Position numbers and translations under genes: made by a program. Source: Mesaphorura yosii (Eukaryota; Arthropoda; Collembola; Poduromorpha; Tullbergiidae). Taken from it: a stretch of DNA of 64,000 nt. Shown here piece after piece: positions 51,401-60,300 of this stretch; the stretch's first letter is position 1, and every line of letters starts with the position of its first letter. Below the pieces are notes generated by a model. It ran no database searches. It was not told the DNA's origin and worked only from the letters and a program-made list of their open reading frames with translations. The DNA lies in NCBI GenBank assembly GCA_009869945.1, contig WIXG01000043.1, positions 248,001 through 312,000 on the forward strand, read 5' to 3'.

Positions 51401-54379
51401 CATGAATCAATCAACAATTTTTTCTGTGAGAATGTAGCGCATATCTTCTCGAGTTGGATCTCAATTTTTGAACCGACAACTTGAATGACTGTCATGAAGG
51501 GAAGTGTAAGCTAATTCATACAACGGCAACGATCACAACAGACGAAAACGGAAACTAACGCCTAATAATAAAGTTACGAACATCAAGACACAATCCACTT
51601 TAATCGTAGCGTACTGTACATCAACAAAGCTCAAGTTGGAATTTATATTCTTCGTAAAAGCTACAGATAAGAGCAACGCCACAGCCACAAGCAATAAGCA
51701 GTTTCAACCTCAACACTTAACTACTGCGTAGGAGTTCTCGTGTAAAGTGAAACGTTATACCTAATTACATTATCATTTTTACGATTTAAACATTTAAAAC
51801 AAGGAATTTCAGAACATGTAGTTAGCGTACTTTATACATTAAGTAAGAATTGTAAAATGATACTTTATGATTTTCATCAGGTTTTTGTTAACCATGTTCG
51901 CAAATAAAAAAATGTTATTGGAGTTGTGTTAGTATTCAAAATAATTTTAAAATTTGATTTGATAAGTAAAAGTATCAAAAAATTTAAAATTTAAAACTTG
52001 TACTAAAAAAAGATTTACGTGACGTGATATTTGTCAGATAAAATCGTGGACAAAAATGAGGACAGCCATGAAGCATATTTGGTCAGCCCTTGGCTCTAAT
52101 TATTAGACTAGCGACAAAATGGAAACAAACAGCGAAACAAAAAGAGAAACACTGACCTGGTGCTAGATTTTTCTTTAAATGGAGATCCGGTTTTACGAAA
52201 TTGTTCTGCGTCAGTCAGAAGCGAAGTACTTTCGCCTAAAGATTTGTTTGATTCCAAAAGAGACTGATATCGACTGTCTGGTCCTTCCGATTTTTCAGTA
52301 ATTTTGGTGAGATTCAATGAGAAGCTCTGGCCATGAGATTCCATACTTTCTTCCATTTGTAAAGACTTGATAGCAGGGTGAGTTAGAGCAGGAGGAGGTT
52401 TTGAAATTGGTGACAGACCCGGCGGAGAAGTCGTTTTCTTCTCGCAAGATCCATCGTCCAGACTGTCTCGGGTTGAACTCTTCGGACTGCCTTGCCCATT
52501 TCCTAGACAATTAACAGCATCGAGTTATTCATTCCCAACCCATGCATTACATAATAATTCAGCTTTATACCCTGGCTGGTCAGACTTTTCTTTCCGCTAT
52601 CTTCAAGTCCCACTGTGAGATTATCAATTTGACTTGTGAGATTGGAGACTTCGCTCAATTTTCTTTTCTCAGAAAGCGAGAGCTTATCTAAATAATTCGT
52701 ACAACATTAGTTCATAAACAAATAATTCTATTGCACTACTGGTTATTGATCATTTGAGTCATTTCCCACCTTCTTCTTCTCCTTCCAAGTCTTCCAAGGG
52801 TGCAATATCCGACATCATTGCTCCAGTACTCATAAGACTAGCGAGACTTTGCATGTCTTCATCACTGAACCGTATACAAACACGTTTTACCACAGCTGAA
52901 TTTTACCAGAGCATGAAAACTACATTTGGCAAACTTACGTGGCTTTCCCTTCTCTTACGAAAACAGATGAGACGGTAAATTTTACAGTAGCCGAAACAAT
53001 TTTCTTTGATAAAATTTTCATTTTCAGTTCAGAACTCGTTTGAGTCGGCACTTCAAAGGCATAGTCCTTGACATTGACTGCACAGGAGGCAAGTAAACGT
53101 GGTTTTCCAGTTGACACCTAATTTCAGTAAATGAAGTAATAACTTCTATAAACTCATTTGCGCATAATTAGACAAAGTAATGTGTTCATGTGTTTTATTC
53201 GCGATCAATCTTACATCTTCGACGGTTAATTGCCAATCTTTGTCTTCATATTCTTCCGTGCGTGGATCTTTAAAGACGGTTACAGATATTTCTTTACTTT
53301 CCGGGATTGGCCACACAATCATGCCCTTCAGAGGATTTTTCATTGTAGGTTCCCATAACCTCGGCTCGACGACTACCTTTCGGCTGCGTCTGGAAAGTGT
53401 GAGTCCTAATTTCTTCGGTTGCCTGCAACACCAGAGTTACAATTCATTTATTTTAAGATGACTCGCCAGGAACAGGAACACGACAACATGACGTAATGTC
53501 GACTTTAATCAACTTCACTTCATCTTATCTTTTATGCAAGTAGTCGGTAAGACAGAACAGAACACTTCGACCTCATATTGCATTCGTTATGTAGACTATA
53601 GATGTAAGACCACAAATCAATCTTCCTGCTTCTAATTATTTTCTTCGCATTTATTCTTTACTTTCCTCTACACTTATGGAATCAATAATTATGATCATCC
53701 TGTACGTCTGTTAGGTTTTTATACGCGTAGGATTGTAGAAGGTACACGTTAACTGCCTGACTCCTGATTATCAACTCAGCCAAGAATCAAGCCTACTACA
53801 CAACAAGAATCGAAGCTCATCCTGAATACTGATGCCTTTAATAAAATATTCATTTTCTTTATTCGTCACAGGTTCAGAATGTACACAAACTATTCATCAA
53901 TTATTATAATTCTAGCCCTACAATGTTGGCTGGACGCATCATCACTACCATCTCACGCAAGCCTCAATTCCGCATAAGGCATGAAACCTCAGTTGTTCAG
54001 GAATCAATATCAATGATGGATTTATGGATGTTTCATTGTTGTGTGTCTGGTAACCACAGATTTCATACGTACTATTTCGGACTGAGACTAGAGTATCGAG
54101 AATTGAAAACCTACTCTTCCGTGCTACCATCCTCACGCCTAACTTGTGACTTGCGATATCCGCCTTGAGACGCTTAAAGCTAGAAGAGCGACGAAGCGAT
54201 AAAAATGTGATACCTAATTATTACTGTCTGCAACGCAATCGCCCAGTCATAGTTGGTAGATAGCTAATGGCTTACCATTTCGATGTGGCTTCAACCTCCA
54301 GTTCTTCAAATGAAAACACAAGATTGAATTTTGATGCCCGCTTATTGACACGATTAAGACGCTTCCACACGGAGCCCAT
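18338..54379 (-). CDS. EHBP1: EH domain-binding protein 1 (complete coding sequence, 21 exons)
   Basis: Minus-strand coding exons in transcript order: 54379-54276, 53422-53215, 53117-52939, 52864-52770, 52687-52571, 52502-52157, 50549-50411, 33665-33472, 33066-33002, 30736-30626, 30395-29827, 29752-29567, 28941-28885, 28814-28707, 28354-28139, 28057-27899, 27811-27691, 27606-27507, 25084-25011, 22306-22192, 18425-18338. All phases agree; total 3,351 nt, 1,116 residues. Domains in order: N-terminal C2 domain (about 1-165, starting [18 protein letters not shown]), conserved [11 protein letters not shown] segment, calponin-homology domain (about 416-520), two ERAR helices, C-terminal bMERB domain (about 950-1090) and a CAIQ prenylation box (vertebrate EHBP1 ends CVLQ). 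Known role: effector of Rab8/Rab10 coupling endocytic recycling membranes to actin. No NPF motif is present. It contains the oppositely oriented zinc-finger gene in its ninth intron. Confidence 0.95.
18426..27506 (-). other. EHBP1 3' introns (three long introns)
   Basis: Apart from the exons at 22192-22306 and 25011-25084, this stretch (introns 18, 19 and 20) contains no coding sequence I can support. Short open frames on both strands are unrelated to any family I recognise. The minor tetranucleotide run GAATGAATGAATGAATC occurs near 23140. Confidence 0.6.
27507..28057 (-). CDS. EHBP1: EHBP1 exons 16-18: core of the bMERB domain
   Basis: Exons 28057-27899, 27811-27691 and 27606-27507. The last two encode [21 protein letters not shown] and [20 protein letters not shown], which align with the Rab-binding bMERB helices of vertebrate EHBP1 (ELAALENEQ..., [14 protein letters not shown]). 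The first contributes a Pro/Ser linker ([18 protein letters not shown]). Introns are short (79 to 92 nt). Confidence 0.93.
28615..28646. repeat. Perfect palindrome with 15-bp arms
   Basis: The left arm GTAAAGTGCCCTCAA (28615-28629) is followed by the two-base loop AG and an exact reverse complement (28632-28646). It lies in the EHBP1 intron between exons 28707-28814 and 28139-28354. A two-base loop is too tight for a microRNA precursor; a cruciform-forming repeat or the relic of a small inverted-repeat element is more likely. Confidence 0.9.
29142..29387 (+). other. Unrecognised open frame inside an EHBP1 intron
   Basis: On the plus strand, an 82-codon frame (counted from a TTG) reads [20 protein letters not shown] and continues with balanced charged residues, including [17 protein letters not shown], ending in TAA. 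A possible splice acceptor (actcaag) precedes DYIGN. Composition looks more protein-like than the surrounding frames, but I recognise no family, and no partner exon, promoter or polyadenylation signal was found. It could be an intron-borne retrocopy fragment, a lone exon or chance. Confidence 0.25.
29567..30395 (-). CDS. EHBP1: EHBP1 exons 11-12: linker after the CH domain
   Basis: Exon 30395-29827 continues directly from the CH domain (split Gly codon, then CQLEVQNLG) and encodes a long Ser/Asn/Glu-rich linker with [16 protein letters not shown]. Exon 29752-29567 contains [11 protein letters not shown]; the DPF tripeptide is the kind of motif bound by the AP-2 appendage. The linker is predicted to be disordered. 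Confidence 0.9.
31349..32983 (+). CDS. Nested two-zinc-finger protein of unknown function
   Basis: Exons 31349-31600, 31747-32102, 32181-32628 and 32702-32983 join in phase to give 445 residues. The gene lies wholly in EHBP1 intron 9, on the opposite strand. The N-terminus is Lys-rich and contains NKRMADFF followed by Pro and Lys (residues 20-32), which resembles a PCNA-interacting PIP box with Asn in place of Gln. Next come a C2HC-type finger (Cys105, Cys108, His121, Cys127) and a classical C2H2 finger (Cys179, Cys184, His197, His201). The C-terminal half (about 203-445) is a folded-looking region I do not recognise, containing [17 protein letters not shown] and [12 protein letters not shown]. 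Probably a nuclear, DNA-associated protein; the PIP suggestion is inference. A domesticated transposon origin is possible but unsupported. Confidence 0.85.
32983..32988 (+). terminator. Polyadenylation signal overlapping the stop codon of the nested gene
   Basis: AATAAA begins on the last base of the TAA stop codon. Cleavage 10-30 nt downstream would fall at or within EHBP1 exon 33002-33066 on the other strand, so the nested gene would have almost no 3' untranslated region and the two genes would be tail-overlapping or abutting at this point. Confidence 0.6.
33002..33665 (-). CDS. EHBP1: EHBP1 exons 8-9: calponin-homology domain, N-terminal part
   Basis: Exon 33665-33472 encodes [35 protein letters not shown] and HPEL, the diagnostic start of the EHBP1-type CH domain. 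Exon 33066-33002 (65 nt) continues [22 protein letters not shown]. The domain finishes in exon 30736-30626 with [20 protein letters not shown]. In the family this domain binds actin. Confidence 0.96.
47250..47470 (-). pseudogene. Tc1/mariner-type transposase remnant (C-terminal end)
   Basis: The minus-strand translation reads [18 protein letters not shown] and then a segment with [10 protein letters not shown], a stop, and after a frame change an IEVKGEHIE-like end. This matches the usual C-terminal pattern of Tc1-like transposases (W..L..EW..I.PE.C..L...W.RR...VI...G..). The catalytic region is absent and the frame is broken, so it is a dead fragment. Terminal repeats were not found. Confidence 0.55.
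47680..47880 (+). pseudogene. Non-LTR retrotransposon remnant (end of ORF2)
   Basis: In one frame the sequence reads [19 protein letters not shown], then a stop, then [20 protein letters not shown]. The GH..LNRHL motif followed by SPECxxC and CEC..W is the typical post-RNase H end of Jockey-type non-LTR reverse transcriptases. At least one in-frame stop and shortened spacing show it is inactive. It lies about 0.2 kb from the Tc1-like remnant in the opposite orientation. Confidence 0.6.
50411..50549 (-). CDS. EHBP1: EHBP1 exon 7 (isolated linker exon)
   Basis: This 139-nt exon fills the phase gap between exon 52502-52157 (ends with two bases of a codon) and the CH exon at 33665 (starts in phase 0). 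It has a pyrimidine-rich tract, acceptor gtgtcag, a gtgtgt donor, and encodes a Ser/Thr-rich linker containing [18 protein letters not shown]. Domain evidence is lacking, so support rests on phase, splice sites and position. Confidence 0.7.
52157..54379 (-). CDS. EHBP1: EHBP1 exons 1-6: N-terminal C2 domain and first linker
   Basis: The first exon (54379-54276) starts [18 protein letters not shown], which matches the vertebrate start MASVWKRLQRV and fixes the initiation codon. Exons 2 and 3 complete the N-terminal C2 domain with [40 protein letters not shown] and VFVREGKAT. Exon 4 is the highly conserved [11 protein letters not shown] followed by an acidic tail. Exons 5 and 6 are a Ser-rich linker. 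In vertebrates NPF motifs that bind EHD proteins lie in this linker; none is seen here. Confidence 0.95.
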
Positions 54380-55608
54380 ATTGGAACAACACAGAGCAGA
54401 CGTCTAAGATGGTTTGAAACCACTTATCAAAATGAGGATTGACGAATTCTACTGCGACTGCGAATAAATTAATCACCGACACGAGAATTAACTTGCACCC
54501 AAGTCCCAAATTAACGTAGCTTGGTGTAGTGATATTTATACGGGACGGTATCTATAAAGACAGAGGAATCACAGGATTAAAATTGTGTGCTTTCCTGTCC
54601 ATCAGGATCAGGGCCAAAATTTAAAAAGCTGAACAGCCAGCCGACACCAGCCTAGGAGCTCACCTTGGACAAGCTCAAAACTCTCGGTTATGTTGGACAA
54701 AAGACAAGCGTGACCCTTTCAGCTTTGCTTTGAAGGACTGATTCAGTTCTTACCCGATTCGTCTGAGTCCAGGCCAGCCTTGGGTCTTGATCTGAGTCCC
54801 GTATATCCCTATCCAGGGCTTGCTAAATGGAAGAGCTTCGCTTTACTCATTCGTCACCATCACAAGTCTTCTCGTGACTTGCTTCTTAAAAGAGATAGCA
54901 GTTGAACGGCTACACTATTCTGGGAGAACCTGGCCCTAATTTGTAAAATGTCACTATACTGTCAGAGATTGCTTAGATTGGAAAGAGTAAATGTACAGAG
55001 GGCATGATGACGTTACAGTTGCGGCGGCTGTTATCACAAAAGGTTAAACTCCGTAGTTGCTATTTTTAAGAGAGAATGAGATAAGCAGGCAGGGTCGAGC
55101 ACATTTAACTTGAAGTTTGGATGTTGATTGAGCTAAATAATTCACTTCCTCTCTCTCTCTCGTGCGACTCGCCAAATGAATCCAACTACGAATGTTGACT
55201 TTTACATGTGATTCACTATTCAAGTGTGTGGGTTGCCAATTCCTTTAGCCTACAGTGCGGTGGCACGATGACAAAATACTTTCGCTCTCTCAATGTAATC
55301 ATGCATTCATTCCTCTTTCGGGGCTCGGGGATTTAGCACAGGTCGAAGCGGGCACGATGGTCATGAACGGCATAATATAATTTATTAATTGCGTAATAAG
55401 GCAGTTTTGGGGAATTTTGGTCGGATTGTTTACATCAGTTGGGTTGACACCAACCTCAAACGTTCGAAGGGAGTGAAAGTATGCGGAATTCCTTAATGAC
55501 AGTTGGACAGTTTGGTATGGGCTCAATCAGCTACACAACATAGGAGAGGTGAACCTTCTTTGCATTTGATCCGAAAGGCACATTCTGAAATTTTATGTGT
55601 GCAGGTAG
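54380..55608. promoter_or_regulatory. Divergent intergenic region between EHBP1 and NAA80
   Basis: The EHBP1 start (minus strand) and the NAA80 start (plus strand) are separated by only 1.2 kb, so they likely share a bidirectional promoter region. A CT run near 55149-55161 could serve as a GAGA-type element. A splice acceptor (gtgtgcag, ending 55604) directly before the NAA80 start implies an upstream untranslated NAA80 exon within this region. No TATA box was assigned. Confidence 0.5.
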
Positions 55609-56732
55609 ATGCCCGCGCCCGGAACCTGTATGCGTGAAAAACCCATGTCGTTGAAGGACCATTTGACTTTAGTGCCGTTGCGTGAACGAAGGGAGCTTCT
55701 CAATGAATGCGTGGATTTGCTCAATGAGCAATGGCCCCGAAGCAAAGGGGCCCGGTAATTACATTAGTGAGCACGCAGTTAACTCTTTAAATTTATGAAT
55801 GACGACGTCAACTTGCTTTAGGCTGAGGAGTCTGGAACAATTTGGTCCCTATGAGTTTCCTGTTTCATTACTCTTGGTTGAAAACGTTGGTGGGAATGGG
55901 AAGGGGAGATTACTGGGGCACAGTAAAATTTTACCAGTGCCTTATCACAAGGAGAAATGTTTTATTGAGTCGGGTAGGTTTAGCCCCTTGTCTACGGCCT
56001 TGTACTGCTTTTAATTTTGATTTCCCCAATTTCAGTCGTTATATCCAAAGAGCTCCGCGGAAAAGGTTACGGGAGAATGATAATGGAAATGACTGAAGCA
56101 TATGCCAAACGGTTAGCTCACCGCTGATTTGTTCCGAGGTGTCTTAATTTAACCCTGAGCGATTTCTACAGAAGAGGTGTGAAAGCTGTATACCTGACCA
56201 CCCATGACCAACAAGGCTTCTATGCTAAACTTGGTTATGAACTTTGTGATCCAATTGTTGTTTTCGGTGGCTGCTCAGCAAATATACAGAAGGTATAAAA
56301 GAAATCATACTTCATGCCAGCGTCTAATAATTGCGTACTCAATTATTTTGAATCATCCAGCTGCTTCTACAAAGCATGGGAGATTCGGATCAGGACCTTG
56401 TCTTCAAACGCAGTTGTAGTTTATGCGAACCGACTATGAGCAACGGTGACACAGAAAATAAATCCGTCCAAAAAGTGCCAAACCATAGCCATTCAGACGC
56501 GCTTCTGCCAAATGCGATAGAAAAAACACCTGTGCCGTTGAGTTCATGTCTTTCAGCAGCTTCAGCTATTACTCCCTTGTCGCCGCCGCCGCCACCACCA
56601 CCACCACCACCACCTGCATTGCCAAAAATCGAGACGGGTAACAGTAAAGTGCAGATCCTGTATCGACCAGATGGTTCTCCTCAGTCGGCCCTCAACGGAT
56701 CTAAAATGCATATGAGAAAAGTTTTAGATTAA
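55609..56732 (+). CDS. NAA80: N-alpha-acetyltransferase 80 (actin N-acetyltransferase)
   Basis: Exons 55609-55754, 55822-55973, 56036-56111, 56172-56292 and 56361-56732 join in phase to 288 residues, similar to the human enzyme. The start chosen is the first ATG after an in-frame TAG; ATGs at 55630 and 55645 are alternatives. The family marker LVPLRERRELLNECVDLLN and NEQWPRSK is near residue 15-45. The GNAT acetyl-CoA loop RGKGYGR is at 107-113 (R..G.G), followed by VYLTTHDQQGFYAKLGYEL. A run of 11 prolines at about 240-250 matches the profilin-binding poly-Pro of NAA80. Known role: cytosolic enzyme that acetylates the processed N-terminus of actin, recruited through profilin. Lies head-to-head with EHBP1 and about 0.6 kb upstream of the DIDO/PHF3-type gene. 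Confidence 0.93.
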
Positions 56733-57350
56733 TTTTAAGCCACTTGTTACGTATTGAAATGTGACAGTGCCTAACTCTAGTCAAGATTTCGACTTCAATG
56801 TGATTAGCGTGTACAGCGCATTCTCCGATTGACTATTATGGTTATTTTAATGCCGGCTACACCGGGCTATTGTTTTAGCGGCCAGCAAGTGACTTCTTTT
56901 AATAACCCGATTAAACCTTGAGTCTGGGGGCATAACAATTAACAAAGTCGTTAAAACCCATACATGCTTTCAATGCCATTGTTGTACGGCTTTTGTTTTT
57001 GATTCCACAGTCGCCTCAGCCGAATCTTGCATTTGCCTTGGCTTTGTCAACATTACAGGCTACCCATGCCGTATTGCATTGCCTTGAAATTGAAACAAGC
57101 AGCAGCAATAATAAGACTACCCGCTTCGTTTCAAATACGCGACTCTTTCGCTTGCTCTCCAACCAAGCATTCTCATTGTGCTTGTTAAATCGAATAGTGC
57201 AATACGAAAATAGAGGGTGAAAATTCCGTATTCTGTTAAATACAATTTATTTCCTTAAAACTGGTTAGTTCCAAGAGCCGGTGCACATTTGTAAATGAAT
57301 AGTACAAGTTTAACTGCAAGTGAGTAAATTCAAGTACGAAGTTTCCAATA
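56733..57350 (+). other. Intergenic region between NAA80 and the DIDO/PHF3-type gene
   Basis: About 600 bp holding the NAA80 3' end and presumably the promoter and leader of the downstream gene. I see no coding exon or clear core-promoter element here. Confidence 0.6.
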
Positions 57351-60300
57351 ATGGGCGAACCTGTCACTTCCTCCACGCCCGACACGACGGCGGCGATTGG
57401 CCCGACGAGAGATTTGCAAGAAGAGGAAGAGGAAGATGAAATTTCTGCAATGCAAAGATCTATACAAGAGGACTTACCTGCGGAATTCGAAGGTGAAGGC
57501 GCTGGGCATCGGACCAGCATTGACAGCATCGAGGAGATAAGGCAGTATATTGTTTATGTCGAAGATGACGGTACAATATTATTGGATAAGACGGGCATCA
57601 TGCCAGCGGGTTAGTGTAATAGAATCCGGTCATGATAGATCTGATAGGCGCGTGTAGTTAGTTTTATAATATTTGTGCCATTAACGTCATGCTGCAGTTC
57701 CGTTGACTTTAACTTACCCACACTGAAGTAATTCTGTTGTTAACTGTACAGATGCAGATCCCTCCTGCGTCATACCTCTTCGCCTACCAGTAAATAAGTT
57801 GGCGGATCCTGAGGATCCCTTACCTGGCGCTATTCACATGTCTTATCGCAAGACCAGCGAAGCTTTGGCAAAGAGAGAACTGCCAACACTTATGTATAAC
57901 GCAGACACTGATGAAGTAATCGGAGGTGCGACTCAACTGGAAGAGGGTGATTTAGAGTGGGTACAAATCAATCAGAAAGGCGACAGCGAAGAGGGGGCAC
58001 AAATTTTACCAGAAGAGATTAAAGAAGGTTAGTTAGTCGACTTGCTTTATTGTAATTCCTTTTCCTCAGAATTACCATTGAGTCACTGCTGCCTGCTATT
58101 TTATTACTGTTGCGTGAGAGGGTTGGGTATGGTACCTCAGACAGACAAGAAAATGTAGCTAGGTTAGGCGACCGGGATTCTAATTTATTACTCGTCTCGT
58201 AGAATGGAAAGGCTTGACTCTCCTCGTTTATAGGCTATAATACGTATGTATTTTACAGAACCAGCCACTCAAGCTTTGGAACCAATTCCGGAGCCAGAGC
58301 CAACCGTGGCCCCTGCTACCACAACTATTCCACCTTCTGAAACCACCGAAGCTCCTCCTGATCAAATTGCCTCTCCAATTCCAACTCCTGTTACTACTGC
58401 TTCAACATCTATGCCCGATACTGCTGCTCCAAAACGTGCGTCTGAATCGCAAAAGTCGGCCCAAGTGACAGCGTCTGCTACCGCTGCTAGGGCTCGCCGT
58501 TCTCTTCGTCAGGCTGACCGTGCTGAGAAGCAGGAGGCTGAACGTATTCTAGCAGAAAACAAGCAGATGCTCCAGAGAGAGAAGGAGGAGATGGAGAACT
58601 TAAAACCAAAGCTTCCATTGAATACGGTTACTCCTTCAGGACACATTGTGGGAGTGGGAATTGCTCCTCCGAGTAAGAAAGAACAGAAGGAAGTGGTAGT
58701 AGATGTAGAAGATTCCACGTAAGTTCAATGTTAGGAAACATATTAATAGTATATTAATATTCGTGAGAATTAGAAATAATTTTTTTTAACAGTAAGAAGA
58801 ATCCAAAGCGCACGCGTAAGCTTCCGGCCCACTTAACTGATCCAAATTATATTCACCCATTGGACGACCAATCTGAAGATCCAGATTTAAAATTTTTCAA
58901 AGAGGAAGAGGAAGAGGAGACCGAACCCGACCCGGAAGCTGACACCGCTGACGAGGGAGATGATGTTGATGATCCTAATAAGTAAGAAATTCTGAACCGA
59001 ACATTGCCGAAGTTTCAATAACCAACATTGCGTGTACTGTAATTTGTGCAGATTGTGGTGCATCTGCCGTCGTCCGCACAATAACCGCTTCATGATCCAA
59101 TGCGATAGCTGTGAAGACTGGTTTCACGGGAAATGTGTTGGGGTTACAAAAGCTCAGGGGAAAGTAATCGAAGAATCAGAAATGCAGTGGCATTGCCCAT
59201 CATGTAAGAAGAAATTGAAGGAACAAGAAGCTCGCAGCCGGCTCGCTGATAAGAAAGCCAGGGCATCTGGCAAAACTCCAGAAAGTGTGAAAGGTGCTCG
59301 GAATTCCACTTCGAGTCGTGAGAATGAGTCTGCCCGAGATAAAAAGGGGGATCAGATTCCCAGACGTCCATCTACGTTCTCGCCAGACATTACATCTCTT
59401 ACAGCTGTCAGGAAAGACAAGAACAGTACTGTTGCACAGAAGGACGACTTGGCGAAGAAAGGCAAATCGGCCAAGTCAAAAGCCATTTGTATTGTTTGCG
59501 GAAATGTGGCCCGGAATGGAAGTGAATTTTGCTCAAATAAATGTGTAATGGAAAAGGCTAAAATGAATACGCCTGAGGTAAGGTTTCTTCGCTGTTGTAA
59601 CGTTTTTGTGTATGTGCATATAAATTCTTGTACTGGTCGCCGATCAACACTCATTTGAATTTGTCGTTTGCGTGAATTATTTGAGCATAAAGGTTGTGAA
59701 CTTGCGTGAAATGCGATGATATTTGTAAATCGAATAAAGTAAATTCATTCATTCGGTAAGAAGATGCCTTTCTACCTTCCTTTTGATGGCGACCACAATC
59801 GTAATGTGTGCGAATGAATGCATCGGAATTTGTGTACAAGATTTTACAAACTCCTTATTTGCTCTATGTTATGGCGATTTCTTTTTTTCTTGTTGTCCCA
59901 CCTAATTTATTAATTTCTCTAATCTTGTGTTTGTGTTAAATTAATTCAGGAACAAGAAAAGAAGAAGGAATTGGAAAAGAAAGAGTCCGCTGGAGATTCT
60001 TTTCTTTCATTCCATAAACTTAAGGCGCCGAAAAAGGAAGACGACGTGGTTTCTTCAAGCACTGAAAAAAGTTCAAAATCACCAGGTGCGAAGAAACCCG
60101 CAGTATCCAATACGAAGCCAGGTATTGTAAAACAAACATCCAAAGATTCTCCATTGGCGAAGGGCTCTGCGCTACAAAAATTATCCAATCCCGCTGGAGA
60201 ACCAAAGAAATCCATCAGTGATTCAAGTCAACCCGTGGAACCCATCGAAAAAGCGAAGAACAAGCCCGAGGATGCTGGAAAACTACGAAAGAGAACTGAA

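Noticed and set aside
58509-58718. Minus-strand Ser-rich frames within the DIDO/PHF3-type gene
   Set aside because: They are antisense shadows of Glu/Lys/Thr-rich exons on the plus strand.
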